Shown piece after piece: positions 10,654-22,149 of a DNA stretch of 64,000 nt. The notes beneath the pieces are model-generated. The model worked only from the letters and a program-made list of their open reading frames with translations, searched no databases and had not been told where the DNA came from. Position 1 is the stretch's first letter. Each line of letters starts with the position of its first letter. The stretch spans positions 98,346,654 through 98,410,653 of the forward strand of contig NC_061120.1 in assembly GCF_002878395.1 (NCBI RefSeq). Reading direction: 5' to 3'. The position numbers and the translations under genes were made by a program. The stretch is from Capsicum annuum. Lineage: Eukaryota; Streptophyta; Magnoliopsida; Solanales; Solanaceae.

Positions 10654-11378
10654 CTAGTTTATACGTATGTGCGGTGCACGAATATCCCTAATCATGTTTA
10701 AATTTAAGATAACAACAATATGCAACACAATAAACTTCTACAATTATGCATAGGACATACAACAATAAATAATCTACATACAAAATAAGAAAATATGAAT
10801 GAATGCAAGAACATTACTTGAGTCAAAACTAAAATAAGAAAACAAAATAGAAGCAAAAAGTCGAGAATCAATCTCACAATTGATGATAATAATAAGTTAA
10901 CAAAATAATAATAGCATAGGGTTCTTCCTATGTATAATTAGAAATAATAAGTTATCAAAATAATAATAATAGAGTATGATTCTTTTTCTTGAACTTGGTA
11001 ACTTCAATAATAGAGTATGATTCTTCCTACCTATAATTAGAAAACTACCCTAAACGGCTAATAGAAAAATAATAATATAATTATTCCACCTATAAGAAAA
11101 TCCTAAACGGGGAAAATAATATTTTAATTACATAAACATAGTAATTTTTTTGTAAGTATTAGTTGTCATATATAATATAGGACTTCCTACATATATAATT
11201 TTATTAAAACAAGGAAAGGTTTTAGTAATAAATATTTAATTGATTTTTAAGTTTTAATTCTTAAATATTACTAGAAAATAGCAAAAAGACGATCTTGTCT
11301 ATTATGAAGTCATTTAATGAAGGGTAAAAAGTTCAAATAATATTTTAAGACCCTTTCACACTTTTAATATAGTATAGA
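10654..11378 (-). mobile_element. Non-autonomous Helitron, copy B
   Basis: On the minus strand it starts TCTATACTATATTAAAAGTG and ends in CTAG. The 3' terminus has the expected hairpin GTGC-ACC-GCAC, then ATACGTATAAA, then CTAG. The host bases are A before the TC and T after the CTAG. It shares its 5' ~130 bp and its orientation with copy A, 1.9 kb away. No Rep/helicase coding sequence is present. The interior holds a duplicated phrase (AATAGAGTATGATTCTT, ~10970 and ~11010). Confidence 0.75.
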
Positions 11379-11401
11379 TATAGATATAGATATAGATATA
11401 G
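11373..11401. repeat. (TATAGA)n microsatellite
   Basis: About four to five TATAGA units abutting the Helitron B 5' end. Because the Helitron itself begins TCTATA when read on the minus strand, the exact boundary within the repeat is one unit uncertain. Confidence 0.8.
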
Positions 11402-11834
11402 CAGTATAGATAGAAGATAATTTAATTATTGTCATAATATTTTGAATTTAATATCAACTAAAAGTTGTATTAGTTTTTACCTTATTTAAATTATATAATT
11501 TAGGATTGTATAAGTTACCTAAAATATTGTATCTTGTTTGGACTCTGATAACTAGGCTGCTAATACCTTAATCTCAGACTAATTGGGGTGGACTACATGA
11601 ATGAAAAATTTGGGGTCATTTGTGAACGACAATAATAGTCAAATGAGTATCCTTCAGGAGGAAAAAAAAGTTCTTTTGTTGAAGTCGCATTAAATTAAGA
11701 AAGAAAAATTTTGGGTTGATGGTAGTCAAATGATATTCATTTAGAAAGATTAGTTCTTTTAATTTGTGGTTGTAGTATTATCTTGTGATTAGTGGTGTTA
11801 GTTTATTTTGCATACTATACTAGTTTATAAGCAC

Positions 11835-11990
11835 TTATGTTTTTGTGTTTGTTATACTATTATCGGTCCTAAGCCAGGGGTTTATCGAAAACAACATCTC
11901 TACTTCACCTGAGGTAGTGTATGGTCTGCGTACACTCTACCCTCTCCAAACCCCACTACGTGAGAATACAATGGGTACGTTATTGTTGTT
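11835..11990 (+). mobile_element. 3'-end fragment of an RTE-type LINE or TS-type SINE
   Basis: It contains TTTATCGAAAACAACATCTC, TGGTCTGCGTACACTCTACC, CTCTCCAAACCCC and a decayed TTG tail (TTATTGTTGTTAG). The same block, better preserved, ends the RTE LINE at 27818-27934. Solanaceous RTE LINEs and TS-type SINEs share such a 3' end, so this may be a severely truncated LINE or a SINE tail. No target duplication could be paired. Confidence 0.7.
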
Positions 11991-12058
11991 AGTGAGTCAA
12001 ATTTGTAATTACTATGCAATTGTGGCAGTATATATATCACTACCTGCAACTGACTTTT

Positions 12059-13515
12059 TCTACTCAGATGATACAAGTAGAATTAAGAAGCGTCGAGAAA
12101 AAACTAGGGAAAAAGGTCTTGAAAAGTTGAAGAGGACTTTGGGAGAAAAAGATGGTAATAGATATTCCAGTTGGTAAGGAAAGACCAATTAAGGCGCTCC
12201 AGTCATCAAAACTATCAAATGAGTTGGGGATAGTTGCGCGAAATTTTCTTACTCTTCCAAACAAGTGGAAAGAACAAACAAAAGAGGAAAAAGATGCTGC
12301 ACTGATTAGATGTCATGTAAGATTTCTCACACTTTTTAATCTTGTAACACTGATGATAGTATCCTTTTAATACGCCAGAGATCTTAATTTTTATGTTTAT
12401 GCCTTTAAACATTTTCTCTAGGAGAATTTTGAAATTAATTTGGATGAATATTACTTCAAAGATAGTTGTGAAGATATTCTCAAAAATAGGAGTCATCAGT
12501 GGCGTTACAAATTTAAAAAGGTATTTGAAAGTGCACGTTCTGAGAAAGCTGCTCGTAAAATTGAAGTACCACAACTGACACCTGAAAATTGGAATAGGCT
12601 TTGTGACATGTGGTCAGATCCGAAGCATAAGGTGACCTATATTCAAATAAATATTCACTTTATTTATTTTAATGTTATTTAACTTAATTATATATGTGTT
12701 TTCTTTGTAGAAATAATGTCAAGTAAATAAGATCAATCAATCAAAGCTAAAATGTAATCATATCATGGGTTCGAAAGCATTTGTAGTTGCTCGTGCTGAA
12801 ATTGTAAGTCATATATATTTTTTATTTTCTTGTTAATGGTGATTTAGTGATGAAATTATTGTGAATACTATTTTTTTATCAATGAGTACTAGATTTTCCT
12901 TTTCTTACTTCGTGGAGCAAGCTAACTTTATTGTCATTCTACACAATTATTTTTTTCTAACTTTACTGTTATTCTATGCAATCATTTATTTTATTTATTT
13001 TATAGGTTGAAGAACATGAAAGGGATGAAATCAGACAAAATTGACTTCTATAAATACTTTCATTACTCGACTGAAAAAGACTGGTCATTTGAACAAGCCG
13101 AAGCTAACTATGTAAGAAATTAGATATTTTGATCACATATGCAAATATGATTTACTTATTGCTATCATAACATTAATAAATACTTATTTTTTACAGAATA
13201 ACATGAATGATTTGAAAGATCTATATACTTTGGGAGAGTCAACCATGACTATTGATGAAATTGTGGATGCTGTACTTGGTAAAAAGTCAGGATACATAAA
13301 AGGTCTTGGTTATGGTCCGAAACCTGACACTACTAGAGCAACACAAAGAAGAGCGACAGAGTTAGAAGACTCCCTTAAAACGGTGAAAGTGGAAGCTGCT
13401 ACTGTCCAACATGATTTACAGAAACGTTAGATATAGCTGAAGTCCTGGTAGAAAATCAACAATCTCAAATAACATCATTAAATTCTCAATTGAAAATTGT
13501 ATTAGCGCGCTAAGA
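12059..13515 (+). pseudogene. CACTA accessory protein gene, Transposase_24 (Ptta/En/Spm) type, multi-exon
   Basis: The inferred exons are ~12059-12316, 12422-12631, 12711-12803, 13006-13111 and 13197-13515. Junctions are GT-AG (for example TGTCAT then GTAAGA, and TTTCTCTAG then GAGAAT). The spliced reading runs VIDIPVGKERPIKALQSSKL, LGIVARNFLTLPNKWKE, a block around FKDSCEDILKNRSHQWRYKF, LTPENWNRLCDMWSDP and a GSKAFVVARAEIVEEHER block. It ends ESTMTIDEIVDAVLG, KKSGYIKGLGYGPKPDT and a coiled-coil-like tail with NQQSQITSLNSQL. This order matches plant Transposase_24 proteins that accompany CACTA transposases. Frameshifts near 12150 and 13425 and stops in exons 3 and 4 break it. It would bind subterminal repeats in the nucleus. 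No TNP2 partner is present in this element. Confidence 0.8.
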
Positions 13516-14179
13516 TGATATTTTGAAACAAATGCAGTATTTTAGGAGCTCATCCCAATCAAGGTTAGAATTAGTATAATTTAAATTATAAATTTTATCA
13601 TAGTTCTTTTAATTAAATTAGATAAAAATTTATAGCATTTAGCCCCTAACTATATTTTCTTTTCATGATACAGTGATCATTGAACCTTATCAAGTTATTC
13701 TTTGAGGTACAATGAATAACTACATAAGAATATCATTGTTGTTGTAGTATATCATGATATCATAACATATAAATTCTAATCTTAAAATATTTTTTTTACA
13801 CAGGTTGTGAAAGGTAGAAATCAAGATTAGTTGCTACAAAAATGCTTTTGCAATGATCTTTTGAGAAGAAACCTCAATTTTATTATCTTCGTTTTGTTAA
13901 TGTTTAGTATATCTCAATTAGACTTTCAAGTTGGATGAATTTTGTTCAATGTTGAATTTTATTTAAGCGTATCTAGTGAGATATCATCTCATGAATGTCA
14001 TTTTAGTTGTTCTTGATTAATAGATGACTGTATTTATAATTTTTTTTGCTATTATCTTACTTCTTTTAGTATGTTTTTTTTTTTTTTAAATTTGTATAAC
14101 ACTTTTTATAATGAAGTTTAAGATATTTATATATGATTTCAATTTCAAATTATGAAAACCTAGCCAGCTAAATACAAAT
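13516..14179. other. 3' non-coding region of the CACTA-2 gene
   Basis: AT-rich, with one small intron-like start (AGGTTAGAAT near 13560) and a TTTTTTTTTTTT run at ~14075. No further coding similarity beyond the coiled-coil tail. Confidence 0.4.
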
Positions 14180-14906
14180 GGTTGTGATTAGTGACGAAAC
14201 ATTTTGTATGTAAAAGTTTTACTTTCACCTTCTAAACCCGTCACACATTCGTCACATATTCACCATCAAATTACAACATTTGGTGACGAATAAATTTTGT
14301 CCCTAAAAGGCCACTTATTACCTACAAATTAACTTTATATTTTATGACAGTTGCTATCATCACTAATTATGACATTCTAGTGATAAGATTATTTCGTAGG
14401 TAAAAAAAGTATTTTTTAGTGACGAAGTGATCGCTTTCAGCTACAAAATGATAAGAAAGTAATGTTGTCACTAATTTATACATTTAGAGACAAATAGAGA
14501 ATGTGTATATAAAAGATAGTATTTAGTAACGAAATAATTTTTGTTCTGCGATAAAATACATAGAAGATTAGAGACAACTTAATTCATCACTAATTCAAAT
14601 AAATAATTAGCAACACATCAATCTTGCTGGCATTATAACTCCTTTAGTGACAAAAAATACTATTACCTACAAAAAATATAATTTTTGTGACGAACAAGAT
14701 TGTCATAAATGCTACATATTTGGGGACAACTAATATTTTTGTCGTTAATGCAAGGCTATTTAGTGACTAAGCACTAAGTCGTCTCAATATACATTTAACG
14801 ACCCATGGTTTAGGAACGAATGGGTGACGATTATATTTTCGTCACGAAAGGTATTTTGTGGCGAAATATAATTTTTTTATGATAATATTTCGTCATTGAT
14901 AATCGA
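14180..14906. repeat. CACTA-2 right subterminal repeat region
   Basis: TTAGTGACGAA, GGTGACGAA, GTCACTAATT and GTGACAAA words recur here, in mixed orientation, mirroring the left subterminal cluster. A dense last group (TTTCGTCACGAAAGG and neighbours) lies within 100 bp of the end. Confidence 0.75.
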
Positions 14907-14919
14907 ATTTGTTGTAGTG
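14907..14919 (-). repeat. CACTA-2 right terminal inverted repeat
   Basis: ATTTGTTGTAGTG, the inverse of CACTACAACAAAT; followed by TCT, the second copy of the target site. Confidence 0.92.
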
Positions 14920-15620
14920 TCTACAAGGTCACAAATCAGATTAGCCAGCAAGTTGCAGGAACTATATATTTCAGTATGGGGACCATTTTTATTCACATAT
15001 ATTAGATGCCCTATTTTCCACTTAAGAAAAAGGAAGAGTTACTACGCTGATATCATCAAGAAAGTAAAAAAATAAGTTTCAAGCATGGAAACAAAAAATT
15101 TCTAGCTTCTTGAGTAAAACTATATTGATTATCAATAGTTTATTGAGCATGCCAATCTACTAGCTTACAACATCTAATCCCCCTAAATGCGTTATTCATG
15201 ATCTACATAAGCTCTTTCCTATATTTTTATAGAATAACAAGGAAAAAGGAAAAACGCTAGATAGCCTGGTGAAAATGAATCTTCCTCATAGGGAAGGTGG
15301 ATTGAATCTAGATCCCTATTTGATGTATCCAAATCACTCCTTACAAAGCATTAGAGGATCTTTAGAAAAAATAAATATATGGGCATAAACTATACGCGGA
15401 ATAAATAAGGTAAAATATTTATTCACAAGTAGTTGAATGGAGGGGCTCACAACTCGAGAAAAAAAATGCTAGAGGCTAGAGTCTATGTGGATTAGGAGAA
15501 ATAATGGTGTAATTACCTATTCCTCTTTTATTAAGAGGCATCTCACTCATGGGGGACATAAATTTTTTTAGAAAATACAAACTAGAATTAGTGTGGTATA
15601 CATAGCAAAATATTTTAGAA
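14920..15620 (+). pseudogene. LINE reverse transcriptase, right part (RT thumb and C-terminal region)
   Basis: This continues the reading interrupted at 6862. Landmarks are KVTNQISQQVAG next to the CACTA junction, then after a frameshift RCPIFHLRKRKSYYADIIKK, QAWKQKISSF, LSMPIYYLTTSNPPKCVI and LPHREGGLNLDPYL. These correspond to the L1-type GCPIF..RKR..Y..LI.KV, WK..LLS.GGR..LI..VL.S.P and KEEGGLG segments. Numerous stops and frameshifts are present. Its right limit near 15620 is approximate; a short unassigned stretch (15621-15795) follows before the next LTR. Confidence 0.85.
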
Positions 15621-15795
15621 TGGATTGCCGTCATCTGCTATAGCGGTGCCATGTTAGCATTGTACTGGCCATTATAGCGAGATGATGAAGGTATAAACCA
15701 AACTCCATTTTATTAAAACCACCTTATTCTCTTCAATTGTAAAAAAGACGAATAAGGCTTATAAAACCCCTTGAGTGTTGCCTCATGGCCTTAGT

Positions 15796-18374
15796 TGCAA
15801 TGACCCTCCAGGTCATTTTTTGCATTTATGCTTATTTTTGTTGTTTAGAGATTTCCTATAGCTTCCTCAAGTTATTTATGACTTATTGGAACTGATAGTT
15901 TGGTTATTGGGCATTTAATTTGTTTTTTAGGGCCAATTTCCTATTTTGAAGTCTCCGTTAGTAAGAATTGGCTACCGGATAAAAACTTCAGTCAAACGAC
16001 CTCGTATACCAATTCTGATGTTCCAAAAGTTTTGGAGTATCAATTTTAGGCTAGTTGGACCTTTGGTTCTAGAACAAAGGATTTCAAATTCATTCCGAGA
16101 TATTCACCAAAAATTAAGAAAAAATGGCACGTGGATGTGGGACCCACTTTTTGTCGAAACAACCTTAGATAAAAATTTTGACTGTACCATTGAGTCTATA
16201 ACATCAAATTTGATAGGGTGGCATAGACCATTTGTATATACAAAATTTTGAACGAATCCTGAGGTATCGATGGAGGCTTAGAAAAATTTCAAGTCTCCAG
16301 CTGGTACACTCAGCTAGTACATCTACTAAATCAGCCCTTTGGGTGCTTTAGCGGCCTAACCCAACCCCAGCAGCTGCTTTAGTGGCAATTTGGCCACTAA
16401 ATAGCAAGCCACTTTAGTACTGGCTTATCCGCTTTAGCGGCATACCACGAAAGCACGAGTTCGCTTTAGTGGCACGTGGGAGCTTTAGCGCTGACTACTA
16501 AAGTGGCCCAGTGCCCCTATTAGCGACACCTGTGAGTCAATGAATGCTCCACTTAGTTCAATTTTCACTCATTTCTCACATAAGTACAAGAGAGAAAAAC
16601 CCTAAAACAACTTGGGAGAAACATTGATTGGAGATTTTGGGGTGTTCGTAAGATTTTATTATTTATTTATTTTTTGAATTCTTGGTAAGTTTTCATTAAA
16701 TTCATGGTTAAATTCTCATATTTTTCAAAATCCCTAGAATATTTTTGGGCTGATTTTTGCACCATTTGAGCTTTGAATCTACCCGTGTTTGAGGGTAAAT
16801 TCCTTGAGCATAGAGGGATGTTTTGTCGATTTTGAAAGTGCGATTTCGTAAGCAGGCCCCACATGAGATTTTTAAGTAATTTTGGATTCAAATCATAAAA
16901 ATACTATATGTATACCATTTTTCTTATATTTATGAGTAAATTATCATTTTGATAGCATGACATATTATATAAGCTCCTCTGAAGGGAAATTAATTGATTT
17001 AGCAGATTTCACCACGCTTCCATTGATGTTCAGGTAGATTAATTTTACTTTTCTCATAGATTGGGCTAATTTATAGTATATTTTGATAATGTGCTAGATA
17101 TGTGTTGGGAATTAGATCTTAGAAGTATAATTTGGATCTCTTAGTCAATTTAGGAATCATAAATTAGGCATGGTTGACATAATTACTAATTATTAGGATA
17201 AAATTGATATCTAAGGATTGAAATAGGGATTATTTAATATATAGTAGTGTAATTAGATACCTTGGCTTGTTTTGATAGAATTTACCTTAGAATGGATTTC
17301 AGGAAATAGAGTGGGCCTTCCATCCCACATTAGACCAAGATCATTATTATTTCTCATAACTTTATAGATGTATTGTATCCCTTAGATGGTATATTTAGTA
17401 TCTTGAAGAGGTTGATTACATGATACATATGCTATATTTGTACTTGGACGTTGATATTAGTTTCGGTTCAAGTCCGACAATTTATAATCTTATGGCCGAT
17501 TTGATTATGAAATTATTCAATATATGAGTTTTGGTTCAAGTCTAGCATTTCACTATATGAATTTTGGTTCAAGTTCATTATTTGATTATACGAGTTCTAG
17601 TTCAAGTCCAGCATCGAGGGGTTGCTTATGACATTTATGGAATTGGTTCTAGTCCGAGGTTAATGGTATGGAAGGATTATTGGTCATGGCTTGAGATGCT
17701 GTTATTTAGTATTATTTTGGTTACTTATTATCTTTGATTGCACCCTTCTTGCTTATCGGGGCTAGCGTTAGGTTATTTACCTTTCCACACCCATTGGCTT
17801 ATGGGGGCCAAACTTGTAGTGATAGTTTTGCATTCCTTTATGTTATTGCCATTTATGTCTTTATAGTACCAGAGCATCATTCAGGTTTGCTCTTTTTCCT
17901 TAACATAACTTACTTATCTTGTATATTAATTCTACTTATATTATAAGTTAGCTGAGTTAATTAATAATTCCTATCGAGTCCCTATGGATTTGGTACTTAT
18001 ACTACACTTCTATACCCTTTTGGAGATAAGGTGAACTCTCAAAGCCAGAGTTGCACTTTTTCCTTCTTCTATTTATTTCTAGTCTTTCATTATTAGAGAT
18101 TGATTTGTATTTGACTATTACAGTACTCATATTTCTTTTGTTAGAGGCTCTTGTACCGTCACTACTAGGTCATGGCCTGTTATCTTTTTCTTATTTATTC
18201 TTATTATTATTATTTGTGTGATTAATTCCTGTAAGTCTTTACTTGTAAATTCTTTGTATTTATGCTATTTTTCAATCAAATTAGCCCGTTGCTCATAACT
18301 CCAAGCTATGTTTTGGCTTACCTACTGGTAGGATAAAGTAGGTGCCATTATGACCTAGAGATCGGGTCGTAACA
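15796..18374 (+). repeat. 5' LTR of G1, 2,579 bp
   Basis: Starts TGCAATGACCC and ends GGGTCGTAACA, immediately followed by the primer site. It contains a word-repeat cassette built on CTTTAGCGGC (16320-16520), a CCCACATGAG block near 16860, a GGTTCAAGTC repeat array (17464-17660), and the GGATTTGGTACTTATAC and TAGGTCATGG landmarks shared with the other family-A LTRs. A 70-codon open stretch (17734-17946) inside it is non-coding LTR. Confidence 0.88.
17464..17660 (+). repeat. GGTTCAAGTC repeat array in the G1 LTR
   Basis: GGTTCAAGTC or near-identical words at 17465, 17532, 17566, 17599 and 17645, embedded in ATATGAGTTTTGGTTCAAGT-type units of 33-67 bp spacing. Confidence 0.7.
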
Positions 18375-18377
18375 AAT

Positions 18378-18389
18378 TGGTATTAGAGC
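18378..18389 (+). other. Primer binding site of G1 (tRNA-Met type)
   Basis: TGGTATTAGAGC, three bases after the LTR end. The usual plant site is TGGTATCAGAGC, complementary to initiator tRNA-Met; one C is changed to T. Confidence 0.85.
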
Positions 18390-18580
18390 GCCAGGTTCAC
18401 CTATAGTTTGGGTACATGAGCAAGTGTCTAGTAGAGTCCCACAGATTGAACCAATGACACCCGTTTCTTATCTTCGGAAGGCTATCAGATATTCTATGGA
18501 GTTCTTCACCTTTTTCACTCATTTTATGCTAAGATTATTAGTTGGTTTCTAAGGATTCCCTTTGTTTCACTCTTTCGCAG

Positions 18581-20080
18581 ATGGCTAAGGTACATATGCT
18601 ACACGAGATGAGGACCTCGAGTCTACAACTACAGACCCTGTCATAGTTTATAAATGACATAAGGGTTAGGAAAACCTAGAGATGTAGCCCTTTCTAAAAA
18701 CCATGATAAGGGTCCTTCACAAAACCCTATTACTGCTTTTGAGCAGGAGATCCTTCCACTCCAGCCATCGGTGGACTAGGGACTAGACCAGGCTCCATCA
18801 GGGTTTATTTCTTCTTTATTTCTCAGGGATAATTTGATTTAGATCTTGGTATTGGTTGGTGGTGCATTATCTGATGGAGCATAATTTGTGGATTAGAGTG
18901 CTACTAAGGTGGAGGCGCAACTTGTAATTACAACTCCCAAAGTTGAGGTCCTTCCTGTACCAGTAGTTGCTTAGCTAGTGGTGTCCCAGCTTGCTATGTC
19001 TATTAAGGAGCATAATATGTTAGGTAGATTTTTGAGATTAGCTTCGCCTAGATTTTTTGGTACACCAAGAGAGGATGCTTATGAGTTATTGATTTCTTGC
19101 AAGGATAAGCTTCATAATTTTGGCCTAGTTGAGACTCGTTGTATGGATTACACTACTTTTTAGTTGAATTTAGTAGCTCGACATTAGCGGAGAGGTCATC
19201 TTGATTCTAGGTGAGATAGATCTCTTTTTACGACATGGACTCAGTTCTCCAAGGTCTTCTTGGAGAATTATATTCCTCGCAGTCTAAGGGACCATCTGAG
19301 AGATTAGTTTTTGAGGATGGAGAAGGGGTCAATTACTATTATGGAGTATGAGCCTCGATTTCATGAGTTGGCTAGGCATGGTACATTCATTTTAATGATG
19401 AAGTATGAGTGGGTTAGTTATTTTATTTGTGGATTAAGACTTTCTCTCTGCATGGATATACAAAATTTGGTTACTACTGGTAGATATTTTGTTGAGGTTT
19501 TTGATCATACACTGGTTATAGAGGAGAAATATTATGAGTCAAAGGGGGTAGTTTTAGTGGGAGCCTTGGTGACTAACAATTTAGAAGTAGTAGTTCTCAT
19601 GATAGGTACACTTTGCATCACCCTTATCAATATTAGGCCTAGTAAAGTAGGATCGTTTATATTGCTCTTCAGATTACCAATAGAGGCTAGTCTAGTTACA
19701 ATAATTTTTATGGACATGGTAGTGGTCAGCATTCAATGGGTTCATTTTTTAGTTATTCTAGCCGTAGTGGTTACTCTGGGTCAGTAGGTTCTTTTTGTTT
19801 CAGTACAGTTCCAAGGACATATTATAGTTGTGGGGCCTTTGTCTATTTCTCGAAAGAGTGCCCCATATGTAGAGAGATAGTTCCTTCAACCCAGAATGTC
19901 CCATTGTTTAGGAAAGTATATCCCCCATCTAGAGGTGGTATGCATGGTCATTAGTGTGGTCCCCAAGGTACTCATAAAGGTCCTCAGGTAGGTAGGACAG
20001 AAAGTAGATCAGAAACCCAGCCAGATGGCAAGTATGGTCAGTTGTAAGCCGTACCTTCTAGACACAAGGTTGAGTCTTCA
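18581..20080 (+). pseudogene. gag of G1 (capsid and zinc knuckle), broken
   Basis: The start ATGGCTAAGG corresponds to the first Met of related Tekay gag proteins. Landmarks are MLGRFLRLASPRFFGTPRED, WTQFSKVFLENYIPRSLRDH, then KGSITIMEYEPRFHELARH and YFICGLRLSLCMDIQNLV, which form the retrotransposon gag domain. A nucleocapsid knuckle reads YYSCGAFVYFSKECP: in the CX2CX4HX4C pattern the first Cys is now Tyr and the His is now Tyr, so it would not bind zinc. Multiple stops (for example within LRD-stop-FLRMEKGS) interrupt it. Gag would form the cytoplasmic particle; this copy cannot. Confidence 0.88.
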
Positions 20081-21930
20081 GATGATGTTATCATAGGTAT
20101 GACTTCAGTGTACCATCAGTTAATTTTTTCTTTATTTCATCCGACATTAATGTATTTTTATATATCTACTTATTATGCCCCATAGTTAGAGTTATCTTAG
20201 GATTCTTTATCTGTACCATTATGTATATATACTTTAATGGGTGATTCTTTAGTAGTCGATTAGGTTTATAGACTCAATCTTGTGACTTTTCGAGGTTTAA
20301 TACTTAGATTGATCTTATTATATTAGACATGGTATATTTTGATGCGATTCTAGGCATAGACTGGTTACCCACTATTATGGGGTTTTGGATTGTTTTTCCA
20401 AGACCGTTACCTTGGCATGTGCATAAATCCCTGGTTGTGTGGAACAAATATTTAATCTATGAGCCAATGAGGATTATTTCTTATATTTGGGTCAGGAGAC
20501 TTATTTAGAGGGGCCGCGAGTCTTATCTCACTTATGTTCGTGATGTTAGTATGGAGAGTCCATCACTTGAATTTATTTCTATAGCTCATGATTTTCCTAA
20601 TGTTTTTCCTACTGATCTACCTGGTCTTTCTCTTGAACTTCATATTGAGTTTGTTATTGACCTTTAGTCGGTACCTGACCTATTTCTATTGAACCTTACC
20701 GTATGACACTTGTCGAGCTTAAGGAGCTAAATTCTCAACTTCATGATCTTTTTGGTAAAGGTTTCATTATACCATGTCTTCTTAAGGACATCCTATCTTA
20801 TTTGTAAAGAACAAGAATTGTTCCTTGTGTTTGTGTATTGACTACAGGTAGCTTAATAGTGTGAGATGAAAAATTGGTATCCTATGCCTCATATTAATGA
20901 TTTATTTAACCAACTTCAGAGAGAAATAATGTTATCTAAGATTGACTTGGGATTCGACCACCATCAGTTAAGGATTCAGGTTGGGGATATCCTTAAGAAA
21001 CCTTTAGGACTCTTTATACCATTAAGAGTTCATGGTGATGTCTTTTGGGTTGACCAATTCCCCATTCGCCTTTATCAATTTGATGAACTGTATTTTTAGG
21101 CCTTATTTTTATTCCTTCATGATTGTGATCATCAATGATATCCTTGTGTATTCAATGAGTATAGAGGAGCATATACAATATTTGAGGATTGTGCTCCAAA
21201 CTTTGAGGATCATTGGTTTTTTTCCAAATTATCTATGTGTGAGTTCTGGCTTGAATCGATAACATTTCTAGGTCATATGATGTCTAAGGATGGGATTATG
21301 GTAGATCCAGTGTATATTGAGGATATCCGTGATTGGTCTAGGCCTATATCTCCGTCTGAGGTTCATAGCTTTATTGGTTTGGCCGGTTACTATAGGCGAT
21401 TCATTGAGGGTTTTACTATTATTATAGCTTCGATGAAAAGATTAAACTGGAAGGAGGTTCCTTTCTAGTGATCCAAAGGGTGTGATTCAAGCTTTCAAAA
21501 GCTCAAGGTATTTCTCACATCATCTCCTATATTGGCTATTCTAGTTGAGAGTGAAGGATTCACTATGTGTTGTGATTCTTTTGATATTGGATTGGGTTGT
21601 GTTCTGATTTAGCAGGGTTTTATACGTCAAGGAAGCTGAAGGTTCATAAGCACAACTACCCTATCATGACTTGGAGTTGGCGATGATAGTTTTCCTACTT
21701 AAAATTTGGAGGCATTATCCTTATGGTGTGTATTGTGAGATCTACATAGATTATCATAGTCTTCGATATCTTATGAGCTAGAGAGAGCTTAGTTATAGGC
21801 AATGTAGATAGATGGATTTGCTTAAGGATTATGATATCTCTATCTTATATCATTCAAACAAGGCTAACATGGTTGAGGACGCCTTGAATCGGAAGGTGGC
21901 GATTATGGGTATCTTTAATTCTATCTCATT
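20081..21930 (+). pseudogene. Protease, reverse transcriptase and RNase H of G1, broken
   Basis: The protease region (20090-20420) has lost its active site: where related elements have LFDPGSTFSY this reads LFHPTLMYFY. It then continues to an ILGIDWLPT block. RT (about 20690-21470) shows NWYPMPHINDLFNQLQ, SKIDLGFDHHQLRIQV and the catalytic box as [10 protein letters not shown]: the first Asp of the YxDD-type pair is Asn (codon 21134-21136). After it come GIMVDPVYIEDIRDWSRP and SFIGLAGYYRRFIEGF. RNase H (about 21480-21920) retains a weak VYCD..-like start and ends VEDALNRK where ADALSRK is expected. Frameshifts and stops are frequent. Confidence 0.87.
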
Positions 21931-22149
21931 TTTTTTAAAGGTTATTGGCATAGGAAATCCAGTCCTTATCCAATTTGATGGTGTAACTTGATATTTATAA
22001 CCCTAGTAGGATTCTTGATAGCATTGAGGCGAGTTCTACCATATTTGAGCAGATTTGGAGTCATCAGTTTAAGGATATAAAACTTTGCATCATCCTTAAT
22101 TAGGTATTGAGTGGTGAGTCCAAGAGGGATACGATAAATTTTGAGGGTT

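Larger units (their letters stand above)
6863..14919 (+). mobile_element. Complete CACTA transposon, 8,057 bp (CACTA-2)
   Basis: The left end is CACTACAATAAAT and the right end, read inverted, is CACTACAACAAAT: 12 of 13 bases match. Both are flanked by the triplet TCT (6860-6862 and 14920-14922), the 3-bp duplication expected for CACTA elements. It lies inside a LINE RT: removing it with one TCT rejoins the LINE reading. Both ends carry clustered subterminal words (CGTCACTAAT and inverted AGTGACGAA). It carries a Transposase_24-like gene but no TNP2-type transposase, so it is non-autonomous as seen. Two Helitrons and a Mutator-like element are nested in it. Confidence 0.92.

Noticed and set aside
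11550..11605. CCTTAATCTCAGACTAATTG and GTGGACTACATGAAT phrases resembling an Au-type SINE 3' end
   Set aside because: Only about 50 bp are similar, with no promoter boxes, tail or target duplication; too little to call.
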